Positions 12,428 to 23,395 of a DNA stretch of 64,000 bases are shown piece by piece. The stretch is taken from contig OX419761.1 in NCBI GenBank assembly GCA_948567375.1, forward strand, positions 48,734,501-48,798,500, in the 5' to 3' direction. The DNA is from Lunularia cruciata (taxonomy: Eukaryota > Streptophyta > Marchantiopsida > Lunulariales > Lunulariaceae). Numbering within the stretch: position 1 is the stretch's first letter; each line of letters starts with the position of its first letter. The position numbers and the translations under genes were made by a program. The notes below the pieces were generated by a model. It saw nothing but the letters and a program-made list of their open reading frames with translations. It was not told where the DNA came from and did no database searches.

Positions 12428-13389
12428 TTCAAATTCTACTCTAAACTCTCATTTCTTCAAATCAACCACTACAATCACTTCAACTACAATCACTTCAACC
12501 TCTTGGAGAACCTAACAAAAACTTTCCACTCGTGATTTCCCTCCATGCTTCCAAGATCAGTCAAAACACTTAAACGTGCTTTTGGTTGAACCTACACTCC
12601 TTGTTCATGAGAACTTAACTCTCCTCACATTATCAACCAACTCTCTCACATTATACCTCTTGGACCTTTGAAATTTTTCACACGTAATCAAGCGCCCATG
12701 TTGTCTTCCCTTGTAAAATTTCAGCCCTTTTCATCAAGCTATTTGGCCTAGGCATTACTCTATTTAGCATACATATCTCAAATTTAGTCTAAAAACCACC
12801 CCTTCACTTTAAAAATTCATAACTTCATGTGCAAGACAGATCTCTCTTTAATTCATAGGCCAAATGATATAGTAATGTGCATTGAATTTCCTTGGAAAGT
12901 TTCAAAACAAGAGAATGAAAATAAAGAAATGGTAAACTTTGTACAAAATTCTAGGGAGCATTTAATGTGCAGAATAGTTTACTCTACCACCCAAAAATTC
13001 TAGCTCAATGCATGTAGCAACCTTTAAAATAATTTTAAGTGCCCCACCTAACACATAATCCAAGCTATCTTCTATGAAAATTTCAAGTTGAGATCTTAAA
13101 CTTGAGGTTTTGCCAAAAATCATCATAATTTCCAAAATTTGCAATCCATCTCACATATCTCCAAAACCTCTCATGTATATAATATATATATTATCATCTC
13201 AAAAACATCATAATGAACTATAAGGGATACAAATGGACCCAACTTCTATAATATAAGTTCGAATTCTCCTCTAATTTTCTCTCCAAGTGAGCTCTAGTAG
13301 CCTCCTTATGTGTAATGTAGAATTATATGTAGAACATTATCTTGCATTATAGAGAGGTCTTGACAATAAAACCAAAAATACAACCAGCT

Positions 13390-14060
13390 TGTCTCTCATT
13401 CAAGATGAACCTCTGATAGCTACTAAGATAGTGCACTATGGATTAAGAAGCCAAGGAACCTAAACTCCATCACACTCTTCCAAGGTAAGAACTCCAAGAC
13501 TCAAGATATTACTCACTAGAGAACTCAATGAGAGAGAGATAGTTGCAAATGAGAATATGATGAGTATCTCCTCACCTCTAGCTTATATATTGTGTAAAAT
13601 TTACACACCCAAGTTACTAATTATTGGAGTAACTCAAATTACTAGGCTAAAAGTCAAATAAAGTCTAAAAGAATATCCAAGCATATGGGAATGATCCCAT
13701 GGGTAGATGGTCTTATCTTCATCTACCAACTAAGTCAAGGATTCATTCACATGGGCTATCCTTGGATTATTAGAAAATATTGCACCAAAAAGGCTTTTGG
13801 GCCCTAGAGCTCTGAACTCTTCCTCAAAGCCAAATAACTAGGAATAATACCAAATCAATAGATTAGAAGATAAAATAGTGATGCTCACTCTTTTTACTTC
13901 CTCTAAAATAGAGTCACCTTTATCTTGTCTATGACAAACTCTTGCTAATCATGACTAATATAAAAGCTTAGCTAAACTCCATATAAATAATATTTCTCCA
14001 CTACTTTCAATACTAAAATTAATATTCCTATAGAGCATAAATGCATCAATGTGTGTTACA
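13390..14060 (-). repeat. G1 LTR, right copy (5' LTR of the element)
   Basis: Runs from TGTCTCTCATTCAAG to GTGTGTTACA and keeps intact TG and CA ends. On the minus strand it precedes gag. The adjoining internal bases do not match the tRNA-Met primer site used by E1 and E2. Confidence 0.85.
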
Positions 14061-14074
14061 TACATTGACTTCCA

Positions 14075-14690
14075 CAACCACACCAAGCAAGGGTGGATGA
14101 GCTTGCACTAATGATGATTGATGCTATCCAATAAAGAACACTTGGCATGGTAGACCACGAACAATTATGCCAAATGGTGGTTGCTTTTGTTGTCAACAAA
14201 TTGAACATCTCATTGTAGAATGTCCACTCCAAAATGAACAACCTTGACCAATTACCCAAATGTAGTTCAAGGAGCACAATGATCACGGAAACAAATAATC
14301 CTAATAGGAATATCAAACCAATTATTGAAAACTTAATTTTTTCCAATGGGATGGAAAGCTTGACCTATGCAAGTTCGATATGCTTGTAACGTATGATATT
14401 GGATAATGATCATAGGATTTTGGTTGATTGTGGGAGTATTGAGAATTGCATATTAATGGAATTAGCAGAGGAATTATGTATTCTTATCAAGTCAATATTT
14501 GGCAATAAATTAATGATGGTAGATAATAGAAAGAATATCACATTCCATACATTATATTTGATTACATTCAAGATTAGGAAGGAATATTCAGGTATATGAA
14601 ATTTATGGTAGCTCCCCTGCATTATAATATCATTCTAGGTGTTCCTTAGCTTGAACTTCATCAAGTTAAATCTGATTGAGCTTGATTGAA
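14075..14690 (+). pseudogene. E1 gag zinc knuckle and protease
   Basis: After G1, E1 resumes with a CX2CX4HX4C knuckle at 14182-14223 and then a protease-like segment at 14393-14599. The aspartic protease site, normally D-S/T-G, reads D-C-G here. Stops separate knuckle and protease. The segment is co-linear with 20350-20910 of E2. Confidence 0.8.
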
Positions 14691-14966
14691 AATTCAAGTA
14701 TAACATCAAGGGGTTGTCTTGCATCTCTTAGTAAGATACTTAGAAATAGTTAATCCCAAGAAGGGAAGATTATTAATAAAGCAATTATAGAGTAAGCTTT
14801 GGAGGAAGATATTTCTATTTTTGTTCTATAGATCAATTCAATTATCCAAGGAGAATCTGATGAGGGTCAAAAACCTCATCAAAAAATGGTTAATCAAATA
14901 GTTCAAATGTTTGTAAAATTGTTTCAGAATGATCTTATAGATGGATTATCTTTTGATCAAGATATG

Positions 14967-15727
14967 TGTAATACCAAGAGCTAGCCATATGATCTAGATG
15001 TAAAATTTGGTTTGGTAACATCTGGAATGATGCTATACATGATGGTAAAAATAGATCAGATAGAAGGATCACCAAAAGGGTACTTCTACTAAAAGGGCAT
15101 AAAACCAAAATAGATTTGAAAACTTTAGAACCAATAGCTAGACATATGATTTGAAGGTGAGAATTAGGTTTGTGACGTCTTGAAGGATGTTACATAGGAT
15201 GGACTGAATAGATTAGAAAGACATATCACCAAAAGGGGACTTCTACTAAAAGAGTTGGAACCGAAATATGCCTAAAATCTTTGAAGGCAATTTTAGAAGC
15301 CTAAACGGATAAATTAGGCCTCAAAAATGTGCAGATCCCCCCCCCCCCTAACAAAGGAAAGGTTGGCTTTCCCTCCCCCTTGATTTTTCTCATCGAGAGC
15401 TTTCCAACGGTACCTCACCCACGGGATTCTGAGAATTCTTACAGGAAGATTTCCTAAAAGATTCTCTCTGGTCAAAGCTTGTTTGACCAACCAGATAGGA
15501 CCAGGACCAACATGTCACCCATCCAAGTAAGTAATACAAGGGTGGAGCTTGCTGACATGTCACCTATCTATGTACCTAATCCTATGGTGGAGCTTCATTG
15601 GAGGAGATCCACTTTGCCTATATAATAAAAGAGAAGGTGCTCCTTTGGGGCATCGGAGTTTGAGTGTGAAAGTGTGTGTTTCTCATGGTGTGTTTCTCTT
15701 CAGGTCTCCTATCCTTGGAGTATTACA
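14967..15727 (+). mobile_element. Solo LTR of family R, copy R1, inside E1
   Basis: Begins TGTAATACC and ends GAGTATTACA, with a TATA-like block at 15619-15630 about 100 bases before the end, so the LTR reads on the plus strand. It interrupts E1 between the protease linker and RT; the same interval in E2 has no insertion at this point. Flanks AGATATG and AGGTATG are a 7-base near-duplication. A run of 12 C lies at 15337-15348. Two homologues are R2 and R3. Confidence 0.8.
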
Positions 15728-16800
15728 AGGTATGCCTTTCAAGATTGAGCTTTTGCTAGGTAGTATTCTAATGAGTAGACCAATCTATGGTTTCTCATCA
15801 AAGGCGTTAGATGAGCTTTGAATAATATTGACCAATTTATTGGAGAAGGATTTAATATGATATAGTATATCCTCTTGGAGAGCATCAATACTATTTGAAC
15901 CAAAGAAGGATGGTGGACTTCACTTCTACATTGAAAATCATGGTCTCAATAAACAAATTGTGAAGAATGTGTATCTCTTGCATGAAATTGATGACTTGTT
16001 AAATCAATTGAATGAAGCATGATACTTCTCCAAGTTAAATCTTCAAAGTGGCTATTGGTAAATTCCCATGATAGGAAAGATATGTAAAAGATTACCTTTT
16101 TCACAAGATATGGCATTTTGAGTTGAGAGTGTTACCTTTTGGGCCCATTAATGCTCCAATTGTTTTCACATATCAAATGCATCAAGTGTTGGATGGGCTA
16201 TTAGATTGTTATGTGATGGTGTTCTTGGATGAGATTTTAATCTATTGTAAAATGGAAGCAAAACACAAGAACAAATTTTGAGAAATATTGGCAACTACAC
16301 CAATGGAGTTTTTACTATAAGAAGTCAAAGTGTGTCTTTTGGCATAAAGAAGTTATCTTCTTGGGTCATAAGGTCTCATCAAAAGGGATCAAGATGGAAG
16401 AGGAGAAAATAAAGGTCATTACAAATTGGCCTACTTCTAAAGATGATACAAAATTCTATGCATTTAATGGATTGGTGAGCTTTTACCAATTGTTTATCCA
16501 CTATTATGCTCATGTGGCTACACCATCAACCAATCTCTTGGGAAAAACATCAAGCTTTGGATGGACCACAAAGCACAAAGAAGTATTCAAAGAATTAAAG
16601 CATATGGTGCCCTTATGACCTATCTTCCAACCATAAATCCTCAAGTACCTTATGTGGTTGATTTTGATGCTTCTAACTTTGCCATTGGAGTGGAGTTGCA
16701 AAAAAAAATTCTAGATGGCTTACATCCCATTGCCTTTGTGTCTCATCAACTAAACATAATAGAAAGGAATTATTTTCTCAAGATCAAAAACAACTAGCAA
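15728..16800 (+). pseudogene. E1 reverse transcriptase and RNase H
   Basis: Co-linear with E2 RT. Visible blocks are the GMPFKIELLLG-like start at 15735, the FLDE variant of the FLDD catalytic motif at about 16.22 kb, and GHKVSSKGIKMEEE and VDFDASNFAIGVEL (RNase H start, about 16.65 kb). Frame breaks occur before each block, and the altered catalytic motif makes it non-functional. Confidence 0.8.
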
Positions 16801-17345
16801 TGGTATATGCTATAAATTTACAAAACACTATCTCTTGGGGGAAACAAGTGATCATGCAAACCAATCAGAAACTTTTATTGCAAACCTTACATTTGGAGCA
16901 CATAAAGAGTCAATATCATTAATGTGAAGAAAAACTAGAATTTTTTAATATCAAGCTTGAGTACAAACTTGGCAAGTTCCATGTCATTCTTGATGCCCTA
17001 TCACAACATCTTTGATTTGAAGACTCTTCTTGAATCTCTCGTGATAGTAGCAATCACCATTGTGTTAATCAACTCAAGTGTATACATAGAGTTCAAGAGC
17101 TGCTTTACTACAACACCTTTCCTTCAAGGAAGGCCTTGTATTTTAATTGAACCAAATCTATGTTCCAAGTATGGGTGGCTTCCAACTTATGTGGCTTTAA
17201 GAAGACCATAACTTATCAATTGCTGATCATTTGGGTGTGGAAAAAACCTTGATTACCCTTGTTAGTGGTGGTGGCTGAACATGGTACAAAGATTTTAAGA
17301 GTTTGTTCAATCTTATGAGAGTTGCCAATGCAACATGATAACCAA
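16801..17345 (+). pseudogene. E1 RNase H end and truncated integrase
   Basis: Corresponds to E2 23.15-23.77 kb. The RNase H tail and the start of the integrase zinc region are recognisable in broken frames. The match to E2 ends abruptly after a sequence like the CX2C part of the zinc finger. The rest of the element is absent. Confidence 0.7.
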
Positions 17346-18966
17346 AACTATTGAATTTTAAAATATATCTTTTTGTCTAAAATTTGTAAATAATTCATAA
17401 ATTTTCAGTATATAATTATGATAAGGATTATTCTATATTTTTGTCTAAAATTTGTAAATAATTAATAACTTCTGAATATAATTATGATAAGGATTATTTC
17501 TTCTTTCTTCACTGGTAAAACAAAGGAATACTGCTCTAATTGATATAGATCCTTAAAAAATCATTCTTAAATTTTTGAATATTTATGGAGCATATATTAT
17601 GTGATGGAACTATGAGAATAATCAGTATAGTCAGATCCAAATATGGACCATGCACACAATAGTAAAGTCCTCTTCTATTCACTAGAGGTTGACATGATTG
17701 TTTGCTATGTCACATTGAAGCTTTTGCCTTTTTGAGTGTCTTGAGCTGATATCCATACCCGCAACTCGACTGACAAGATTAACGCCAAAGACGATATCCG
17801 GACCTTTGATCCACGAATGATCTTTCTTTGATTATGCTCTTGATAGGGTGTTTTAGTCCCAATTGTTTTGGGTTTGGTTTGTCAGTGGCCAATGAGAAAG
17901 TGTAATTCCACCGTCCTTGAGAAGTATAGATACTAGAGGGTTTTGATTTATGTTTCTTTCAGATAAATAAGAACCCTCAAACTAATTTATGGGTAGATTA
18001 GGGGTTTCAAAAATAACTTCATGTAGCTTCAATTGTGTGAAAAATCTTTATGGCCGCACAAAAAGGACAATCAAATAGATTAAAAAGATTCATCCAAGTC
18101 TTTTCTTTTTAACAAACTCCATAATAGGTGGGCTGCAAAAAATAAGAGATATGGAGTTTGCATCTCAACACCATAAAGTATTATTAAAGAACCCATTGAC
18201 AAAGCATATTTGCCCAATTCACTAGTCATCCCTTGTGAAAGTAGTGGAAAAGGATCACTTGGGTAGTATCTACGTAGGTGGTGTGTTTACTCTTGAACAA
18301 ATTCATGATTGATTTTGAAATTTTTCTTTGTAGAGGTCCCTATATCTCTCATTTTCTCCACCCATTGCTTGATTTCTTCTCCTTGAATGACTCCTTGATG
18401 TCCTCTTAGAGTTTATACTTTGTATGAATCTTTTGGATCTATTGTAATACCATCATGAGTACATTAAACCATAAGCTTGAGCACCTTCCACCAATTCCTT
18501 TTAATCCATACAAACATATTCTCCCTTAATACTTCTAATATGGTCTTGGTTATCTCTAATTTCTTGAACCATTGCAAAGTCACTCAAATTCTAATTCTAC
18601 AATAAAGAGCACAATTGCCTACTTTAGGGGATTCAAAATCACCTTTGGAAGCACTATACATCATCTTGGTTGGAGAGCCATCATGCTTGCTCATGATCTC
18701 TCTACTAAAATAAAATGTCTACCCACTCACCCAACCCCTCAAGCTCACGACTTTCATTTCTCACCAACAAAATTGCAAGACACTATGCTTGAATTTACAA
18801 ATTTGTTGAGTCAAAAGAAGCCACTACACAGGTAAGGGCCTTGAATTTCTAGCTCAAGGTGGACTATGTGACAATGCAATAGGTGCATCCATGGTGAAAT
18901 GCTATTGTTTTTGAATGCATGCATTTTGGCCAATTTGAATGGTCATCAATTTCTATTCTTTGTCTA
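17346..18966. other. Spacer between E1 and E2, no supported gene
   Basis: Contains a two-unit 68-bp tandem repeat (17370-17505), a GC-richer patch at 17.75-17.83 kb and otherwise AT-rich sequence without a recognisable reading frame. It may include old unclassified repeat sequence. Confidence 0.5.
17370..17505. repeat. Two tandem units of 68 bp
   Basis: The segment starting TTTTTGTCTAAAATTTG at 17370 recurs at 17438 with a few differences and a small deletion. It starts just past the point where E1 homology ends. Confidence 0.8.
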
Positions 18967-19383
18967 TGTAACAATATGAAGTTTAGCGACAAATTTAGTC
19001 AAGCTAACAAAGTAAAGAATAAGACAAAATAGCCTAGAATATTCTAGAAGCATCTAAGAAGCTTCTTGGGAAGCTTCCCAACTAGTTAACTTGCACCCTA
19101 AGTAGGTAGCTTCTAGAAGCCTAGAAGCTTCTAACTAGCTTAGCTTGCACGCCAAGTAGGCGGCTTCTAGAAGGAAGCTTCTTGAGAAGCTTCCTGGTTA
19201 ACTTGGCTTGCACTCAAAGAAAGCAGCTCAAGGAAGCTTCTTGAGAAGCTTCAAGGATCTTGTATGCTACCTATAAATACCAAAGCCAAAGCTCATGCTA
19301 GACATTCAAAGTTTTCCCACATTCAAGTATCCCAATGTGAGTTTCCATTCTCCTATTTCTCTCCTCGGCTTTGGACTTTTACA
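18967..19383 (+). repeat. E2 5' LTR
   Basis: Runs TGTAACAATATG to CTTTTACA. A TATA box (TATAAATA) lies at 19272-19279. Upstream of it are many GAAnnTTC and TTCnnGAA units embedded in AAGCTT-rich sequence, including TTCTAGAAG at 19111. Confidence 0.92.
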
Positions 19384-19396
19384 TTGGTATCAGAGC
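19384..19396 (+). promoter_or_regulatory. E2 primer-binding site
   Basis: TTGGTATCAGAGC directly follows the 5' LTR. TGGTATCAGAGC is the standard complement of plant initiator tRNA-Met used by many plant LTR elements to prime minus-strand synthesis. Confidence 0.9.
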
Positions 19397-19653
19397 AAGA
19401 ATGGGATGGATGGAATTTATGGACCACCAAATCCACTTCCGCCAAACCATTGGGACTTTCATGTCTAGTATTACCAAAGCATCATTTCACACAATTCATC
19501 ACCTTGCACTTTGGGCAGGATTTTCTACATATGATCACTGTGTAAGAGGAACCCTTGATACTTCCAGTTGTAACTTATGGAGAACGGTGGACATGTTGTA
19601 TCTATGTTTTAATCAACTAGATAAATTGAGGGTAGTGGAATAGAGTAGTAGCA

Positions 19654-20520
19654 ATGGCGGAAATATTGGATGTTATCCTTGCAATGCAATAACAAATCGA
19701 GCATCTTACTCGATTGTTGGATAAACAAGACCAGCAACGACCAAAACAGAAAGACAGAGTGCCAATTTGAGATGGAGAAGATTGCATTTGATTTCCAAAA
19801 CCCAAGGTGTTTGAAGGCAAGAATCTTCCAAGCACAGTGGAGAATTTTGTGTTTGATTGCAAATGTTACTTTGAAGCCACCAATCTTCAAGACGAGCAGA
19901 AACAAATTCTCTTGGCTTCTAGCCAATTGGATGGCGTGGTAAAACTTTGGTGGCGGTTCTGAATAGAAAAAGCTGAACAACAAATTGTTATACCAATTTT
20001 GACATAGGCAGAATTCAAAGATGCAATACTTGGTTGATTTCAAATTGTAAATGCCACCCAAGCTACACAAGATAAATTGGTGGAGTTGAGGCATATTGGC
20101 TTAGTGAGAAGCTACATCACACAATTTCAAAACATCATCATGCAAATTTTAGATATCCAAGAATGTGAAGTTCTGGATCGATTTGTGCAAGGATTGAAGT
20201 CACAAACCAAATTGGAGGTAACCATGCGAGAGCCACAAAATGTAGAAGAAGCCATGCAATTGGTTGAGCATTTAGATTCCTTGGTTGCGACAACCTGGTC
20301 TCAACCTCGATCTACACAAAGCCTACTAGTACACTACGCACGAGTGGAAAAACCGGTACAAATAGAGATTGATGCTATCCAACAAAGACCACTTGGCACA
20401 GTAGATAGAGAAAGATTATGACAAAATGGAGGTTGCTTTTATTGTCGCCAAGTTGGACATTGCATTGTTGAATGTCCACTTAGGAATGGGCGACCTCAAC
20501 AAGTTACCTAGATGGAGTTT
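19654..20520 (+). pseudogene. E2 gag
   Basis: Starts at an ATG at 19654 and contains a capsid-type region (NFVFDCKCYFEA, then RSYITQFQNI and VTMREPQNVEEAMQ) and a CFYCRQVGHCIVEC zinc knuckle at 20434-20475. Several nonsense codons interrupt it, mostly of the kind made by C-to-T change at CGA, CAG or TGG codons. Capsid and nucleocapsid function would need an intact partner element. Confidence 0.85.
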
Positions 20521-20585
20521 GTAGAACAGAATGATCAAGGAAACAAAGAATCCCAATATGAGATTTTGAGCCGCCTACTAGGAGC

Positions 20586-20908
20586 TTGATTAGTTCCAAT
20601 GGGATTGAAGGCTCGACCTATGCAAGTTTGCTTCACTTGCAAGGTACAATATCTAATCGGGGTTGTAGGATTTTGGTTGATTTTGGAAGTTCAAAGAATT
20701 GCATGTCTATGCAAGTAGCAAAGGAATTGGATATTCCTATCAAGCCAATGTTTGGAAGTAGTTTGATGATGGCGGATGGTAGAAAGGGTTCTGCATTCCG
20801 CACCTCACATCCTGTTACCTTCAAGATTGGGAAGGAGTATTTGGAGTGTATGAGGTTTGTAGTGGCACTTCTACACTATGATATCATTCTAGGTCTACCT
20901 TGGCTTGA
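20586..20908 (+). pseudogene. E2 protease domain
   Basis: Reads through a protease-like segment with ILVDFGSSKNC where an active retropepsin has D-S/T-G; Ser/Thr is replaced by Phe. The flap-side MMADGRKGSAF and the ILGLPWL block are normal. The domain is cut by solo LTR R2, and the CTTGA at its end is duplicated on the far side of the insertion. Confidence 0.85.
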
Positions 20909-21646
20909 TGTAATACTCCAAGGACAAGAGAAGAGAGAAAACACAGATTTCACACTCAAACATCTGATGCCCCAAGGGAGCACCTTCTTTATTATATAAA
21001 CAAAGAGGATCTCCTCCAAGGAAGCTCCACCATAGGATTAGGGACACAGATAGGTGACATGTCAGCAAGCTCCACCCTTGGATTACTTACTTGGATGGGT
21101 GACCTGTCTGGTCTAGGTCCTATCTGGTTGGTCAAACGAGCTTTGACCGGAGGGAATCTTTTAGTGAATCTTCCTATAGGAATCTCAGAATCACATGAGT
21201 AAGGTACCGTTGGAAAGCTCTCGACAAGACAAACCGGGGAGGAAGGAAGGCCAACTTTTCCTTGGTTGGGGGGGGGAATCGGCACATTTTCGAGGCCTAA
21301 TTCATCCGTTTAGGCCTCCAAAATTGCCTTCAAAGATTTCAGGCATATTTCGGTTCCTACTCTATTAGTAAAAGTCCCCTTTTGGTGATACCTCTTTCTG
21401 ATCTGTTTAGTCCATCATGTGTAACATCCTTCCAGATGTTACCAAACCAATTCTCACCTTTAAGTTGTATGTCTAGCAATTGGTTCTAAGGTTCTCAAGT
21501 CTATTTTGATTTCTGCTCTATTAGTAGAAGTACTCTTTTGGTGATACTTCTATCTGATCTATTTTGACCACCATGTATAACATCATTCTAGATGTTACTA
21601 AACCGAATTTCACATCTAGATCATATGGCTAACCCTTGGTATTACA
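20909..21646 (-). mobile_element. Solo LTR of family R, copy R2, inside E2
   Basis: Starts TGTAATACTCC, ends GGTATTACA and is flanked on both sides by CTTGA (20904-20908 and 21647-21651), an exact 5-bp target duplication. It is inverted relative to R1, so its promoter would read the minus strand. A run of nine G lies at 21268-21276, matching the C run of R1. Confidence 0.9.
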
Positions 21647-21651
21647 CTTGA

Positions 21652-22084
21652 ACGTCATAAGGTTCAATTCGATTGGACCCGATGACAAATTCAAGTACAA
21701 CACCAAGGTAGAAATTTCTAATTAGGTTGTTTGGCACCTTTGAGTAAGAGGCCTAAGAATAGTCAGTCCCAAGATGGGAAGTTTGTCAAGAAGGTAGCCA
21801 TAGAGCAAATTTGGAAGGGAGATGAATCCCAAGATGGGAAGTTTGCCAAGAAGGCAACCATGGAGCAAGCTTGGAAGAGAGATGAGTCCCTGGAAGGGAA
21901 GTTTGTTAATGAAGCGGCCATAGAGCAAGCTTTGGGTGAAGATAAGTCTATTTTTGCGGTGTGGGTCAAGCTGAGTGCACAAGAACAATCTGAGGAGGGC
22001 CAAGAGCCTCATCAAGCAATGGTTGATTGGATAGTTCAGGAGTTTGCAAATGTGTTTCCAGATGATCTACCAAAGGGATTACCC
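21652..22084 (+). pseudogene. E2 protease-RT linker with three 60-bp repeats
   Basis: Three in-frame 20-codon units at 21767-21826, 21827-21886 and 21887-21946 share the pattern S(Q/L)(D/E)GKF-(8 residues)-EQ. E1 has only one unit at the same place (about 14757-14817). The charged, repetitive character suggests a flexible linker. No catalytic motif is present. Confidence 0.8.
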
Positions 22085-22720
22085 TCCGATTGAGGTATGC
22101 CCTTCAAGATTGAGCTATTGCAAGGGAGTACTCTAGTGAGTAGACCAATCTATCGGCTCTCACCAAAGGAGTTGGAGGAGTTGCAAACAACACTTATAGA
22201 GTTGTTGGAGAAGGATTTCATATGACATAATACCTCTCCTTGGAGAGCACCGGTACTACTTGTTCCAAAGAAGGATGGAGGGCTTCTTTATTGTATTGAT
22301 TACCGTGGACTCAATAAGCAAACCGTGAAGAATGCATATTCCTTGCCTCAGATTGATGACTTGCTTGATCAACTAAGTGGAGCATGTTACTTTTCCAAGC
22401 TAGATCTTTGTAGCGGCTATTGGCAAATTCCTATTGAAGGAGAGGACGTGCAAAAGACTGCCTTTTGCACAAGGTATGGACATTTTGAGTGGAGAGTTCT
22501 ACCTTTCGGACTCACTAATGCTCCAATAGTCTTCATGGATCAGATGCATCGGGTATTGGAGGGACTATTGGATTGGTCCGTGGTGGTGTTCTTAGATGAT
22601 ATCCTAATCTATAGCAAGACAGAGGCAGAACACGTGAATCATGTACAAGAAGTCCTAAGACAACTAAGACAGTGGAAATTTTACTACAAGAAGTCAAAGT
22701 GTGCTTTTTGGTAGAAGGAG
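22085..22720 (+). pseudogene. E2 reverse transcriptase
   Basis: Clear gypsy RT: GMPFKIELLQGS start, [52 protein letters not shown] and the catalytic [12 protein letters not shown] (FLDD at 22589-22600). The fingers-palm order is complete. Nonsense codons at 22223 (TGA) and 22712 (TAG) stop it from being made as one protein. Confidence 0.92.
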
Positions 22721-23395
22721 GTTACCTTCTTGGGTCATAAGATCTCATCAGAGGGGATCAAGATGGAAGAAGAGAATATCAAGGCCATTACTAATTGGCC
22801 TACCCCGAAGAATGCTACAAAAGTATGAGCATTCAATGGATTGGCCAGTTTTTATCGACGGTTCATCCATTATTATGCTCACGTGGCTGCACCATTGACT
22901 GACCTCTTGGGAAAGAACTTGAGCTTCTAGTGGACCACCAAGCATGAAGAAGCATTCCAGAAGTTAAAGCATATGGTGTCTTCAAGACCCATTCTTCAAC
23001 CATATGATCCTCAACTACCTTGTGTGGTTAATTTTGATGCTTCTAGCTTTGCAATTGGAACTATATTGCAACAAGAATTTCCAGATGGACTACATCCTAT
23101 TGCCTTTGTGTCTCGCCAACTAAATACAGTTGAAAGAAATTACTCTGCTCGAGATCGGGAACAACTTGCAATGGTATATGCCACCAAGGTATGGAAGCAT
23201 TATCTCTTGGGGAAACAAGTGATCATGCAAACTGATCACAAGCCATTGTTGCAGACCTTACACTTGGAGCACATGAAGAGTCGACATCATCGATAGGAAG
23301 AGCAAATCCAATTGTTTGACATCAAACTTGAGTACAAACCAAGTCGGTTCCATGTCATCCTTGATGCTCTATCATGACAACTTGATTTGAAGACT
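22721..23395 (+). pseudogene. E2 RT thumb and RNase H
   Basis: The GHKISSEGIKMEEE connection is followed by the RNase H start VVNFDASSFAIGTIL, the SARDREQLAMVYA block and TDHKPLL. The usual gypsy RNase H acidic residues are in place. Stops occur at 22928 (TAG), 23296 and 23375 (TGA). Confidence 0.88.

Larger units (their letters stand above)
6291..14060 (-). mobile_element. Ty3/gypsy element G1, nested in E1 gag
   Basis: Two direct copies of a roughly 675-bp LTR (6291-6968 and 13390-14060) flank a minus-strand gag, protease/linker, RT, RNase H, integrase order. The right LTR is therefore the element's 5' LTR. The LTRs have visibly diverged, with substitutions and small gaps throughout. The coding region is broken by stops. 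The bases next to the two LTRs (CAACC and TACAT) do not match, so the target duplication has decayed or been lost. It is a different lineage from E1/E2: different LTR, and no chromodomain seen. Confidence 0.85.
4989..17345 (+). mobile_element. Ty3/gypsy element E1, decayed and split by nested insertions
   Basis: The 5' LTR (4989-5382), primer site, gag, protease, RT, RNase H and the integrase zinc region are co-linear with the better preserved E2. Gag is interrupted by the minus-strand element G1 (6291-14060), and the protease-RT linker by solo LTR R1 (14967-15727). Homology to E2 stops at about 17345 inside the integrase, so the catalytic integrase core, chromodomain and 3' LTR are missing. 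Many stops and small indels are present. The element is older than G1 and R1 because both sit inside it. Confidence 0.85.

Noticed and set aside
19609-20094. 161-codon minus-strand frame
   Set aside because: Antisense shadow of E2 gag; the plus-strand protein matches gypsy gag.
20909-21646. R family as a DNA transposon or MITE
   Set aside because: TG...CA ends, a TATA box near one end and 5-bp duplications fit a solo LTR better, though a MITE cannot be fully excluded without genome copies.
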